From positions 1 to 5,085 of the forward strand of contig VGAV01000216.1 in assembly GCA_016870695.1 (NCBI GenBank): a stretch of 5,085 nt of DNA, in the 5' to 3' direction. Position 1 is the first letter of the stretch. Every line of letters begins with the position of its first letter. Of the stretch, positions 1 to 4,436 are shown in pieces. The position numbers and the translations under genes are program-made. Source of the DNA: Actinomycetota bacterium. Its GTDB lineage: Bacteria > Actinomycetota > Actinomycetes > Actinomycetales > Microbacteriaceae. The notes below the pieces were generated by a model. It was not told where the DNA came from and did not search any database. It worked only from the letters and a program-made list of their open reading frames with translations.

Positions 1-116
1 TCGACCACGGGGCCGCGCTCCGGTCCGTCCGCGCGGACGGCGATCCGGACGACGGCCTGCTCCGCGGTGACCCGTCGCTCGCTCTCGCCCCGCACCGTGA
101 TCACGACGTCGTTCAT
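1..116 (-). CDS. SIMPL (DUF541) domain protein, N-terminal fragment
   Basis: Partial gene: the start codon is present and the C-terminus lies beyond the left edge. The 38 visible residues begin MNDVVITVRGESERRVTAEQ and continue through VVRIAVRAD. The opening beta strand ITVRGE followed by a second strand (AVVRIAV) is the typical start of SIMPL/DUF541 proteins such as E. coli YggE and Brucella BP26, which are linked to oxidative-stress tolerance but have no established reaction. There is no signal peptide, unlike the Gram-negative periplasmic members, so this one is probably cytoplasmic. The ATG is chosen because ITVRGE follows within a few residues and a TAGGCT box ends 6 nt upstream; I see no Shine-Dalgarno site. 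It diverges from ssrA. The family call rests on the N-terminal motif only. Confidence 0.72.
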   Translation of the reverse strand, partial: MNDVVITVRGESERRVTAEQAVVRIAVRADGPERGPVV

Positions 117-122
117 GCAGCG

Positions 123-128
123 AGCCTA
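123..128 (-). promoter_or_regulatory. -10 box of the SIMPL gene (leaderless type)
   Basis: TAGGCT on the minus strand, followed by 6 nt (CGCTGC) and then the ATG. This spacing would put transcription start at or within a base of the start codon, as in actinobacterial leaderless transcripts. No convincing -35 box is visible 17-18 nt upstream. Confidence 0.5.
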
Positions 129-255
129 GACGACGGGGGTGCGGGGTTCGTGTGTCGGCGTGGCCCTGGGGCGCGCAGGGTGGCCCCGGGGCCTTGCGCG
201 GAACAGGAGAAGGCAGCACCGATCCGCGGGAATGGTTCCGGGCCGCGATCCGTTG

Positions 256-261
256 TAGGCT
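256..261 (+). promoter_or_regulatory. Candidate -10 box for ssrA
   Basis: TAGGCT, the same hexamer as at the SIMPL and yaeQ starts, lies 73 nt before the mature tmRNA 5' end. It would give a precursor leader of about 67 nt. The -35 region (TGGTTC at 233-238, 17-nt spacer) is poor. The rest of 129-334 holds no gene I can support. Confidence 0.3.
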
Positions 262-334
262 GTGATGCTCGGGTGCCCGGCATCCGATTGGTAACTACAC
301 AGAGTGACAGTGGCCGCTCCTGTACGGAGTTCCC

Positions 335-704
335 GGGGCTGATCGGTTTCGACAGCGCCTGCGAACCCGCGAGAAGCGGGCCGAGGATGTGGGGTTATCT
401 CGTAAACGCTCCCTGCAAACCAATAAGTGCCAATGCTAAGCGCACTGACTTCGCCCTCGCTGCGTAAGCGAGCCCGATAGTCCGTCAGACCGTGTGTGAC
501 CCCGCCACGGATCCTGGCGTCATTTAGGGGTCTTGCTGCGTGACGGCGTCTGGACGTCACGCGGGACTTTTCCCAGGCTGGGCCCGTCGACTTAGGTGTC
601 TGTGACAAAGGTCGGGGCCGAGTAGAACGTCTGCACAGACTGCGCCCGGAGAAAACGCGGAGACCCAGCGTTGGACGGGGGTTCGATTCCCCCCAGCTCC
701 ACGA
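335..704 (+). ncRNA. ssrA: tmRNA (transfer-messenger RNA)
   Basis: Rescues ribosomes stalled on broken mRNAs: it acts as alanyl-tRNA, then as a short mRNA whose tag marks the product for proteolysis, with SmpB as partner. The tRNA-like ends are clear. Acceptor GGGGCTG (335-341) pairs with CAGCTCC (694-700) through one G-T pair, with discriminator A701. The T arm is GGGGG (677-681), loop TTCGATT, CCCCC (689-693). The family-universal GGTTTCGAC lies at 345-353. The tag frame (429-467) and the hairpin around its stop (456-472) sit where expected. The genomic 3' end is CGA rather than CCA, so trimming and CCA addition are implied. The size of about 370 nt is normal. smpB, often adjacent in actinobacteria, is not in the window; the left neighbour is a divergent SIMPL gene. 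Confidence 0.96.
429..467 (+). other. tmRNA proteolysis-tag reading frame (ANAKRTDFALAA)
   Basis: GCC is the resume codon at 429. Twelve codons give ANAKRTDFALAA and end at TAA (465-467). The terminal LAA is the usual recognition end for ClpXP-type proteases. The stop codon spans the loop of a hairpin with CTCGCT (456-461) pairing AGCGAG (467-472), the expected helix 5. The KRTDFALAA core matches my recollection of high-GC actinobacterial tags such as that of Micrococcus. Confidence 0.93.
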
Positions 705-737
705 GCCACTGTCACGACTCACTCGAGAGGGTTACCC

Positions 738-777
738 ACGACGCCCCCATCCCACTTCGGTGAGACGGGGGCGTCGT
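738..777. terminator. Long UUCG-capped hairpin, likely shared terminator
   Basis: An 11-bp perfect stem, ACGACGCCCCC (738-748) with GGGGGCGTCGT (767-777). An inner CAC-TTCG-GTG hairpin (753-762) gives a UUCG tetraloop. It lies 34 nt after ssrA and 13 nt beyond the stop of the convergent yaeQ gene, so it can end transcripts from both sides. There is no long T tract on either side, which is common in high-GC actinobacteria. Confidence 0.75.
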
Positions 778-790
778 CGTGTGTCGGGGG

Positions 791-1330
791 TCAGGCGGCG
801 GAGCGGGTGGTGATGTCGCTCTCGCCGGCGGTGCCGTTCAGGTCCACGTAGACCCTGTCCTCGGTGCGGGTGAGGGTCATGGTGCTGCGGCGCTCGACGG
901 CCTCGGCCATGCGCTCGACGAATCCCGGCTCGAAGCTGTGGAGGAGCACGTCCTCGGCCCGGTGGATGCGCTTTCCCGTCCACGCGGCGGCCACCTTGTC
1001 CGGGTCGCGGTGCGTGTAGACGACCGCACGCGCGCCGAGCATGCTGCCGGTGTGCAAGCGGGCGGCATCCGGAGCCCCCACCTCGATCCAGGCGGTGACC
1101 GCACCCGTCAGGTCGCGGACGAGCACCGCCGGCTCGTCGGTGGCGGCCACGCCCTCGCTGAAGGCGATGCCCTCCTCGTACTCCAGGCAGTACGCGAGGA
1201 TGCGCGTCAGCATGTACGCGGCGGTCTCGGACGGATGCCGTGCGACGCGCAGCGCCAGTTCGTCGTACACGCCCCGATCCACGTCGGAGAGCTGCACGGT
1301 GAAGGAATGCATGGTCGCGCCGATAGCCAC
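791..1330 (-). CDS. yaeQ: YaeQ family protein
   Basis: 179 aa, close to the 181 aa of E. coli YaeQ. Family features in order: an N-terminal strand (AIGATMHSFTVQLSDVDR, residues 2-19), the signature LALRVARHPSET (25-36), a helix TRILAYCLEY, DEP (65-67), WIEVGAPD (81-88) and VVYTH (103-107). YaeQ has a variant PD-(D/E)XK nuclease-like fold, but its activity is not established. The GTG at 1330 is chosen over an upstream in-frame ATG (1384) because MAIGATMHSF aligns with the YaeQ start (MALKATIYK) and a TAGGCT box ends 8 nt upstream; the upstream extension is Arg/Gly-rich and unlike the family. Oddity: after the IEVG motif the segment is ARLHTGSML, without the lysines I would expect there. It is convergent with ssrA and divergent from a small membrane-protein gene. 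Confidence 0.88.
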   Translation of the reverse strand: MAIGATMHSFTVQLSDVDRGVYDELALRVARHPSETAAYMLTRILAYCLEYEEGIAFSEGVAATDEPAVLVRDLTGAVTAWIEVGAPDAARLHTGSMLGARAVVYTHRDPDKVAAAWTGKRIHRAEDVLLHSFEPGFVERMAEAVERRSTMTLTRTEDRVYVDLNGTAGESDITTRSAA

Positions 1331-1333
1331 GAG

Positions 1334-1357
1334 GGTCGAGCCTACGCGGGCTCGACC
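1334..1357. repeat. Perfect 9-bp inverted repeat over the yaeQ promoter
   Basis: GGTCGAGCC (1334-1342) and GGCTCGACC (1349-1357) are separated by 6 nt. The left arm overlaps the yaeQ -10 hexamer (1339-1344), and the repeat starts 3 nt from the GTG. Position and symmetry suit an operator for a dimeric regulator. A stem-loop in RNA read rightward is an alternative, because leaderless yaeQ mRNA would not contain it. Confidence 0.5.
1339..1344 (-). promoter_or_regulatory. -10 box of yaeQ
   Basis: TAGGCT on the minus strand, 8 nt before the GTG, giving an mRNA that is leaderless or has a 1-2 nt leader. It is embedded in the inverted repeat at 1334-1357. No clear Shine-Dalgarno site lies before the start. 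Confidence 0.45.
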
Positions 1358-1377
1358 TGCACCCCGCATCACGACCC

Positions 1378-1407
1378 TTGCCACGGCGACGCCGGGCGTC
1401 CTACGTT
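1378..1407 (+). promoter_or_regulatory. Promoter of the 64-aa membrane-protein gene
   Basis: The best-formed promoter in the window. TTGCCA (1378-1383, five of six to TTGACA), an 18-nt spacer, and TACGTT (1402-1407) are followed by 6 nt and the ATG at 1414. The geometry predicts a leaderless mRNA. It faces away from the yaeQ promoter across an 83-nt intergenic region. Confidence 0.6.
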
Positions 1408-1413
1408 CGCACT

Positions 1414-1608
1414 ATGGGTGCTGTCATCGTCGTCGTTCTCCTGCTGCTCGGCGCCGCCTGGGCGGTCGTCCGTCCAGGACGTCGCCGGACGTCCCCGATG
1501 CGCGACGACACGCTCCGGGCCGGCGGCTCCGCGGGGCCGACTCCGGCGCAGGCCAGCCGACGGGCCGAGGGCAAGGCCGCCTGGACCCGAATCGGCGGTG
1601 GCATGTGA
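1414..1608 (+). CDS. Small single-span membrane protein, unknown function
   Basis: 64 aa. Residues 2-18 (GAVIVVVLLLLGAAWAV) form one hydrophobic helix at the very N-terminus. A short basic segment follows (RPGRRR), then a polar tail rich in Arg, Ala and Gly. This suggests an N-terminally anchored protein with a cytoplasmic tail by the positive-inside rule; an uncleaved signal anchor fits better than a secreted product. An upstream in-frame ATG (1378) would add MPRRRRASYVRT, but the ATG at 1414 is preferred because a complete TTGCCA/TACGTT promoter ends 6 nt before it. I do not recognise the family. The 89-aa gene follows after 27 nt and is probably co-transcribed. Confidence 0.6.
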   Translation: MGAVIVVVLLLLGAAWAVVRPGRRRTSPMRDDTLRAGGSAGPTPAQASRRAEGKAAWTRIGGGM

Positions 1609-1635
1609 GCCGGATGACGGACCTCGGGGTCGCCC

Positions 1636-1905
1636 GTGGCTGACCCGCGATCGCTCCGCATCGACGTCGGACCGATCGAGCTGCAGCCGGACAACCACGG
1701 GCAATGGACCCTGTCGTCGTCCCGCGGCGGGTCGGGAGCGGCATCCGGGATCTCATCGGGGTGGTCGGACTGGGTCGCCCTGGCGCACCGCGTGCTGCAG
1801 GCCGACGCGATCTGGCGCGATGTCGAGGGCCGCGGTGACGCGTGGGACCAGGGATTCGCGGCCGGACGCGGCGGCGGCGAGGACCCGAACCCCTACCGCG
1901 GCTGA
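1636..1905 (+). CDS. 89-aa hypothetical protein with C-terminal NPYR motif
   Basis: Family not identified. The N-terminal part (SLRIDVGPIELQPD, then QWTLSSS) looks like short beta strands. A Gly/Ser-rich stretch follows at about 28-42, then a predicted helix (WSDWVALAHRVLQADAIWRDV, about 43-63). The C-terminus carries AWDQGFAAGR (69-78) and ends DPNPYRG. The combination W-D-x-G-x-x-A-G plus a terminal NPYR is familiar to me from small proteins of actinobacteria and their phages, usually without assigned function. There is no membrane segment or signal peptide. The start is GTG at 1636; a closer ATG at 1614 is out of frame and stops after nine codons. No strong Shine-Dalgarno site is visible. 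It sits 27 nt after the 64-aa gene and before a strong hairpin, so the two likely form one transcript. Confidence 0.65.
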   Translation: MADPRSLRIDVGPIELQPDNHGQWTLSSSRGGSGAASGISSGWSDWVALAHRVLQADAIWRDVEGRGDAWDQGFAAGRGGGEDPNPYRG

Positions 1906-1913
1906 CGTACGAC

Positions 1914-1943
1914 GCCCCCGGTCGCAGACACTGCGCCGGGGGC
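1914..1943 (+). terminator. GC-rich hairpin terminator after the 89-aa gene
   Basis: GCCCCCGG (1914-1921) pairs with CCGGGGGC (1936-1943), and CGCAG (1923-1927) with CTGCG (1931-1935) around a 3-nt loop. That gives 13 bp with one bulged T. It begins 8 nt past the stop codon. The U tract typical of E. coli terminators is absent. Confidence 0.7.
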
Positions 1944-1961
1944 CTCGATCAGGATGCTGCC

Positions 1962-2011
1962 GGGACGGACCCCTCCGAGTGCAAGGGGCGCGGAACGAAG
2001 ACGACCGTCCC
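1962..2011 (-). terminator. Candidate hairpin after the hisN-lipoprotein operon
   Basis: GGGACGG (1962-1968) pairs with CCGTCCC (2005-2011), and inner CCCCT (1970-1974) with AGGGG (1984-1988). It lies 86 nt or more past the lipoprotein stop on the minus strand, in the convergent gap 1906-2096. The outer loop is long, so this is weaker than the other hairpins. Confidence 0.35.
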
Positions 2012-2096
2012 AACACCGATCACGCTAAGCCGATACGGATGACGACCACACGGGGTTGACAGTCGACAGGCCCGGGGACAGGATGCGGCCTTGCGG

Positions 2097-2669
2097 TCAG
2101 GCGGCCGGCGGCCACTCGACCAGGACGAGACTCTGCCGGGTGTCGGCGAGCTTCACCCAGCCGTCGCCGAACAGGTACGTGATCCCGTATCCGTCCGCGT
2201 CCGTGAAGATGGCCCAGTCGGGGTTCTCGGTGACGTAGATCCCGTTGCTGGTGGTCTCGCTTCGCCATCCGGATGCCACGAGCTCGCGCTGCGCGGATGA
2301 GGAGTCGGTCTCGTCGATCGGCGCCCAGCCGAAGACCTGCACGCGGTCGGTCGCGACGGTCTGGTCGCCCCACTTGCACTGGATGCCGTCGGCGAGCTCG
2401 AGCGAGCCGATGCGGAAGGGCTCCATCTGGGCGGACCAGCCGAGGCTCGTGAAGTCCTCCGCGGTCGCCGCGGGGATGATCGTGTCGCACGCAGGATCCC
2501 CGACGGGGGCGGACGCGCTCGGCGTGATCTCCGGTGCCGGCGACGACGGGATGTCGCTGGGGGCGATGCTGGGCGCGGTCTCGGGCGTGACGGACGACGA
2601 ACATCCCGCGAGCACGGCCGAGGCCACCAGGAGCGCGGCCGCGGGGGCGAGGAGGCGACGGGGGGTCAT
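2097..2669 (-). CDS. Secreted lipoprotein, unknown function
   Basis: 190 aa. It has a classic lipoprotein signal peptide: basic MTPRRLL, a hydrophobic core (ALLVASAVLA) and the lipobox LAGC, with Cys23 as the predicted lipidated residue. A Ser/Pro/Ala linker follows (about 24-58), then a globular domain from residue 59. That domain holds only two cysteines, Cys61 and Cys98, the latter in IQCKWGD, a likely disulfide. Predicted location is the outer face of the cytoplasmic membrane. The layout (lipobox, low-complexity linker, small domain with two Cys and a CxWGD-type turn) is common among actinobacterial lipoproteins without assigned function; I cannot name a family. The ATG overlaps the hisN stop as TGATG, so translation is probably coupled to hisN. 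The upstream reading-frame extension inside hisN lacks any signal-peptide logic. Confidence 0.85.
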   Translation of the reverse strand: MTPRRLLAPAAALLVASAVLAGCSSSVTPETAPSIAPSDIPSSPAPEITPSASAPVGDPACDTIIPAATAEDFTSLGWSAQMEPFRIGSLELADGIQCKWGDQTVATDRVQVFGWAPIDETDSSSAQRELVASGWRSETTSNGIYVTENPDWAIFTDADGYGITYLFGDGWVKLADTRQSLVLVEWPPAA

Positions 2670-3496
2670 CAGGATCCGTTCCGCTCGTGGAGGAGGTCCA
2701 GGAAGGCCTCGTGCAGCACACCGTTCGTCGCGAGAGATGACATGGCATCCAGGCGGTCCGACCCGTCGAAGGCGCTGAAGCGCCCGCCCGCCTCTCGGAC
2801 GATGGGGGCGATTGCGGCGATGTCGTACTCCTTGACGTCGAACTCGGCGACGAGCTCCAGGCGGCCTTCCGCGAGCCACATGTACGGCAGGGCGTCGCCG
2901 TAGCCGCGATCCCGCCAGACGGCGCGGGTGAGGCGCGTGAGGGTGGGGAGGAGGTCGACGTCGTCCCACTGCTCGATGCTCTGGAAGCTCACGCTGGCGC
3001 GCGCGACGTCGTCGATGTCGGAGACGTGGATGCGGCGCTCCGCGCCGGTCGCCGTCGTGGTCCACGCGCCGTGCCCGAGGGCGGCCCACCAGCGCCGCCC
3101 GAGCGCCGGCTGACTGACGACGCCCACCTGCGGGACCCCGTCGACCGTCAGGGCGATCAGCGTCGCCCAGACGGGGATGCCGCGCATGTAGTTGTGCGTG
3201 CCGTCGATCGGGTCGATCACCCAGCGGCGGGAGGTGTCGCCGGTCGTGCCGTACTCCTCGCCGAGCACGGCGTCGTCCGGGCGCTCCGCGTCGAGGATCG
3301 CGCGGATGGCCCGTTCCGTCGCGAGGTCGGCCTCGGTGACGTGGGACGCGTCCGCCTTCGTGTCGATGCGCAGGTCGTCGCTGTCGAAGCGAGCCATCGC
3401 CACCGCATCGGCGGCGTCGGCCAGGCGCAGGGCGAGGGCGAGGTCGTCGAGAAGGGTGGAGGCGTCGGCCGGGGAGGAGGGGTCGGTGCGGGGCAC
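2669..3496 (-). CDS. hisN: Histidinol-phosphatase, inositol monophosphatase family
   Basis: 275 aa. The product probably removes phosphate from L-histidinol phosphate, the penultimate stage of histidine biosynthesis in actinobacteria, in the cytoplasm with Mg2+. IMPase motifs are complete: K47-x-D-x-S-x-VTEAD (47-57), LGEEYG with metal ligand E80, the signature WVIDPIDGTHNY with D95, D98 and T100, VSQPALGRRWWAA (127-139), and the C-terminal EYDIAAIAPIVREAGG with D225. YGDALPYMWLAEGRLELVAEFD (199-220) resembles actinobacterial HisN more than inositol phosphatases. His52 stands where many relatives have Pro. The GTG start follows a TATCCT box by exactly 6 nt. It overlaps the next gene by one base. 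No other his gene is visible. Inositol-1-phosphatase or a related sugar phosphatase is the main alternative. Confidence 0.87.
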   Translation of the reverse strand: MPRTDPSSPADASTLLDDLALALRLADAADAVAMARFDSDDLRIDTKADASHVTEADLATERAIRAILDAERPDDAVLGEEYGTTGDTSRRWVIDPIDGTHNYMRGIPVWATLIALTVDGVPQVGVVSQPALGRRWWAALGHGAWTTTATGAERRIHVSDIDDVARASVSFQSIEQWDDVDLLPTLTRLTRAVWRDRGYGDALPYMWLAEGRLELVAEFDVKEYDIAAIAPIVREAGGRFSAFDGSDRLDAMSSLATNGVLHEAFLDLLHERNGS

Positions 3497-3502
3497 CCTT
3501 CG

Positions 3503-3508
3503 AGGATA
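3503..3508 (-). promoter_or_regulatory. -10 box of hisN (leaderless type)
   Basis: TATCCT on the minus strand, then 6 nt (CGAAGG), then the GTG start. It predicts a leaderless hisN-lipoprotein mRNA, although AAGG beside the start could mimic a Shine-Dalgarno too close to use. No good -35 box is visible. The region upstream overlaps the divergent tRNA-Lys promoter. Confidence 0.5.
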
Positions 3509-3528
3509 ACCGCCCCGGATGGGCCGAT

Positions 3529-3558
3529 TTGGCGTGCGCGCATCACGCCTGGTAATGT
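3529..3558 (+). promoter_or_regulatory. Promoter of tRNA-Lys
   Basis: TTGGCG (3529-3534), an 18-nt spacer, and TAATGT (3553-3558). Transcription would start near 3565, about 35 nt before the tRNA. Its -35 box lies about 20 bp from the hisN -10 box on the other strand, so RNA polymerase binding at the two promoters may interfere. Confidence 0.55.
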
Positions 3559-3599
3559 CATTCCTCGGTTCGCCGCTGAAAAAATGCAGCGAGTCACCT

Positions 3600-3672
3600 G
3601 CACCTCTAGCTCAATCGGCAGAGCAACTGACTCTTAATCAGTGGGTTCTGGGTTCGAGTCCCAGGGGGTGCA
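3600..3672 (+). tRNA. tRNA-Lys (anticodon CTT)
   Basis: A complete cloverleaf of 73 nt that decodes AAG. Acceptor GCACCTC (3600-3606) pairs with GGGGTGC (3665-3671) including one T-G pair. The D stem is GCTC/GAGC (3609-3624). The anticodon stem ACTGA/TCAGT (3626-3642) carries loop CTCTTAA with CTT at 3633-3635. The variable loop is 5 nt. The T arm is CTGGG, TTCGAGT, CCCAG (3648-3664). Discriminator A3672 is followed by CAG, so the CCA end is not encoded. Confidence 0.98.
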
Positions 3673-3680
3673 CAGTTGGG

Positions 3681-3723
3681 AAAGCCCCCTTCCGCGTGTG
3701 TCGCGGGAGGGGGCTTTTGCTTT
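3681..3723 (+). terminator. Intrinsic terminator of tRNA-Lys
   Basis: AAAGCCCCCT (3681-3690) pairs with AGGGGGCTTT (3708-3717). The stem extends by six more pairs (TCCGCG with CGCGGG, one T-G) to a TGTGT loop, and TTTTGCTTT follows. This is the only textbook stem-plus-T-tract terminator in the window. It begins 8 nt after the tRNA. Confidence 0.93.
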
Positions 3724-3773
3724 CCACAGCATCGCCGCCAGCGGTAGGAGGTCGTATCCCGAGGTGAACGGGC

Positions 3774-3779
3774 TACCGT
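3774..3779 (+). promoter_or_regulatory. -10 box of the 62-aa gene (leaderless type)
   Basis: TACCGT, then 6 nt, then the GTG at 3786, the same spacing as at the SIMPL, hisN and 64-aa genes. The -35 region is not recognisable. It would drive the 62-aa gene and probably the cupin gene. Confidence 0.42.
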
Positions 3780-3785
3780 GGCGGG

Positions 3786-3974
3786 GTGACCGAGTACCGC
3801 GTGCAATTCGCGCATCACTGGTCGGAGGAGAACAGCGACGAGCCGCCCTCTCAGGAAGTGATGACGCTCGAGGATGCGCGGCGACGGATCGCTTCCCACC
3901 CTGGCGTCGATCACGTCATCCTGCAGCGGACCCGCTCGATCGGCGCCGAGCCGTCTCTCTGGACGGTCTTCTGA
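3786..3974 (+). CDS. 62-aa hypothetical protein
   Basis: Family not recognised. The product is a compact mixed protein: an opening strand (TEYRVQFAHHW), an acidic linker (SEENSDEPPSQE), a helix (TLEDARRRIAS), a strand with a hydrophobic core (VDHVILQRTRS) and a short ending PSLWTVF. It has no signal peptide, membrane segment or cysteine. The pattern of strand, helix preceded by LEDAR, and DHVILQR strand looks like a small alpha/beta domain. Codons are GC-rich at the third position, as expected of a real gene here. GTG at 3786 is the only practical start, since an in-frame TGA lies at 3765-3767 just upstream. The cupin gene follows after 19 nt, so the two are probably co-transcribed. Confidence 0.7.
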   Translation: MTEYRVQFAHHWSEENSDEPPSQEVMTLEDARRRIASHPGVDHVILQRTRSIGAEPSLWTVF

Positions 3975-3993
3975 TGACGGCGAGAATGGGGAC

Positions 3994-4377
3994 ATGAGCA
4001 TTCTTCACGGCGTGGACATCGCGGCCGAACTGCGGCAGGTGGAGGCGCACTGGACGCCCCGGGTCATCGGCCGCGTCAACGACCAGTACATCAAGGTCGC
4101 GAAGCTGCTCGGAGAGTTCGTCTGGCACGCGCACGACGACGAGGACGAGATGTTCCTGATCGTGTCGGGCACGCTCCGCATCCAGCTCGAGGGCGGTGAC
4201 GAGGTTGTCCTGAACCCGGGCGAGTTCTTCGTCGTTCCGCGCGGCGTACGCCACAACCCCATCGCCGAGTCCGAGGTCGAGATCGTCCTCATCGAGACGG
4301 TGACCACCGCGCACACCGGCGATGTGACGACCGACCGCTCCGTGCCCGTGGAACGGCAGGTCGGCGACTTCGCCTGA
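3994..4377 (+). CDS. Cupin-fold protein (cupin_2 domain)
   Basis: 127 aa, a single small beta-barrel domain, probably cytoplasmic and metal-binding. Cupin motif 1 is present as G40-(4)-H45-A-H47-(4)-E52-(6)-G59, where WHAH and E52 supply ligands. Motif 2 is G76-(5)-P82-R-G84-(2)-H87, with H87 the last ligand; N88-P89 follow. All four usual metal ligands (two His, Glu, His) are therefore kept. Relatives include mannose-6-phosphate isomerase-like and many unassigned single-domain cupins, so the substrate cannot be predicted. The C-terminal tail (TVTTAHTGDVTTDRSVPVERQVGDFA) is polar. The ATG is preceded by GGGGAC, a weak Shine-Dalgarno, and by GAGAAT at the 6-nt spacing seen elsewhere. It lies 19 nt after the 62-aa gene and converges on the 125-aa gene. 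Confidence 0.9.
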   Translation: MSILHGVDIAAELRQVEAHWTPRVIGRVNDQYIKVAKLLGEFVWHAHDDEDEMFLIVSGTLRIQLEGGDEVVLNPGEFFVVPRGVRHNPIAESEVEIVLIETVTTAHTGDVTTDRSVPVERQVGDFA

Positions 4378-4379
4378 CC

Positions 4380-4435
4380 CGCGCGAGCTCAGGCGCGCGC
4401 GGCATGGCGCGGACGGCGGCGGGACGACGTCCCGC
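4380..4435. terminator. Paired hairpins between convergent genes
   Basis: CGCGCG (4380-4385) pairs with CGCGCG (4394-4399), and GCGGGAC (4419-4425) with GTCCCGC (4429-4435) around a GAC loop. They fill the 59-nt gap between the cupin stop and the stop of the converging gene, so one or both probably end transcription. There is no T tract. Confidence 0.5.
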
Positions 4436-4436
4436 G

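Noticed and set aside
150..467. 105-aa plus-strand frame ending in the tag sequence
   Set aside because: It runs through the ssrA upstream region and 5' domain and merges with the tag frame by chance; only the last 12 codons are meaningful.
126..722. 198-aa minus-strand open frame beginning MSRDSGSWSWGESNPRP
   Set aside because: It is antisense to ssrA across its length. The GESNPRPTLG-like start is a familiar spurious translation of tRNA-like 3' ends.
677..737. Integration site at the 3' ends of ssrA or tRNA-Lys
   Set aside because: Both are common attachment targets, but I see no repeated 3' end, integrase or island gene downstream of either.
779..2059. 426-aa plus-strand open frame
   Set aside because: A GC-rich shadow frame antisense to yaeQ and overlapping the two small genes; composition is His/Arg/Gly-biased with no domain.
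2020..3089. Long minus-strand alternative frames over hisN and the lipoprotein
   Set aside because: Arg/Pro/His-rich shadows of the hisN and lipoprotein frames. The lipoprotein-frame extension inside hisN (2670-3089) has no signal peptide or motif.
3745..3769. TAGGAGGT, a near-perfect Shine-Dalgarno, followed by a GTG at 3764
   Set aside because: The spacing is 11 nt, and that GTG opens an Arg-rich frame antagonistic to the better 62-aa gene; probably chance.
3982..3987. GAGAAT 6 nt before the cupin ATG as a leaderless -10 box
   Set aside because: It lacks the conserved initial TA, and the gene is 19 nt behind another, so co-transcription is simpler. Not listed as a promoter.
3606..4001. 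131-aa minus-strand frame ending GTRTQNPLIKSQLLCRLS
   Set aside because: This C-terminus is the well-known artefact of translating the antisense of tRNA-Lys, and the rest is antisense to the 62-aa gene.
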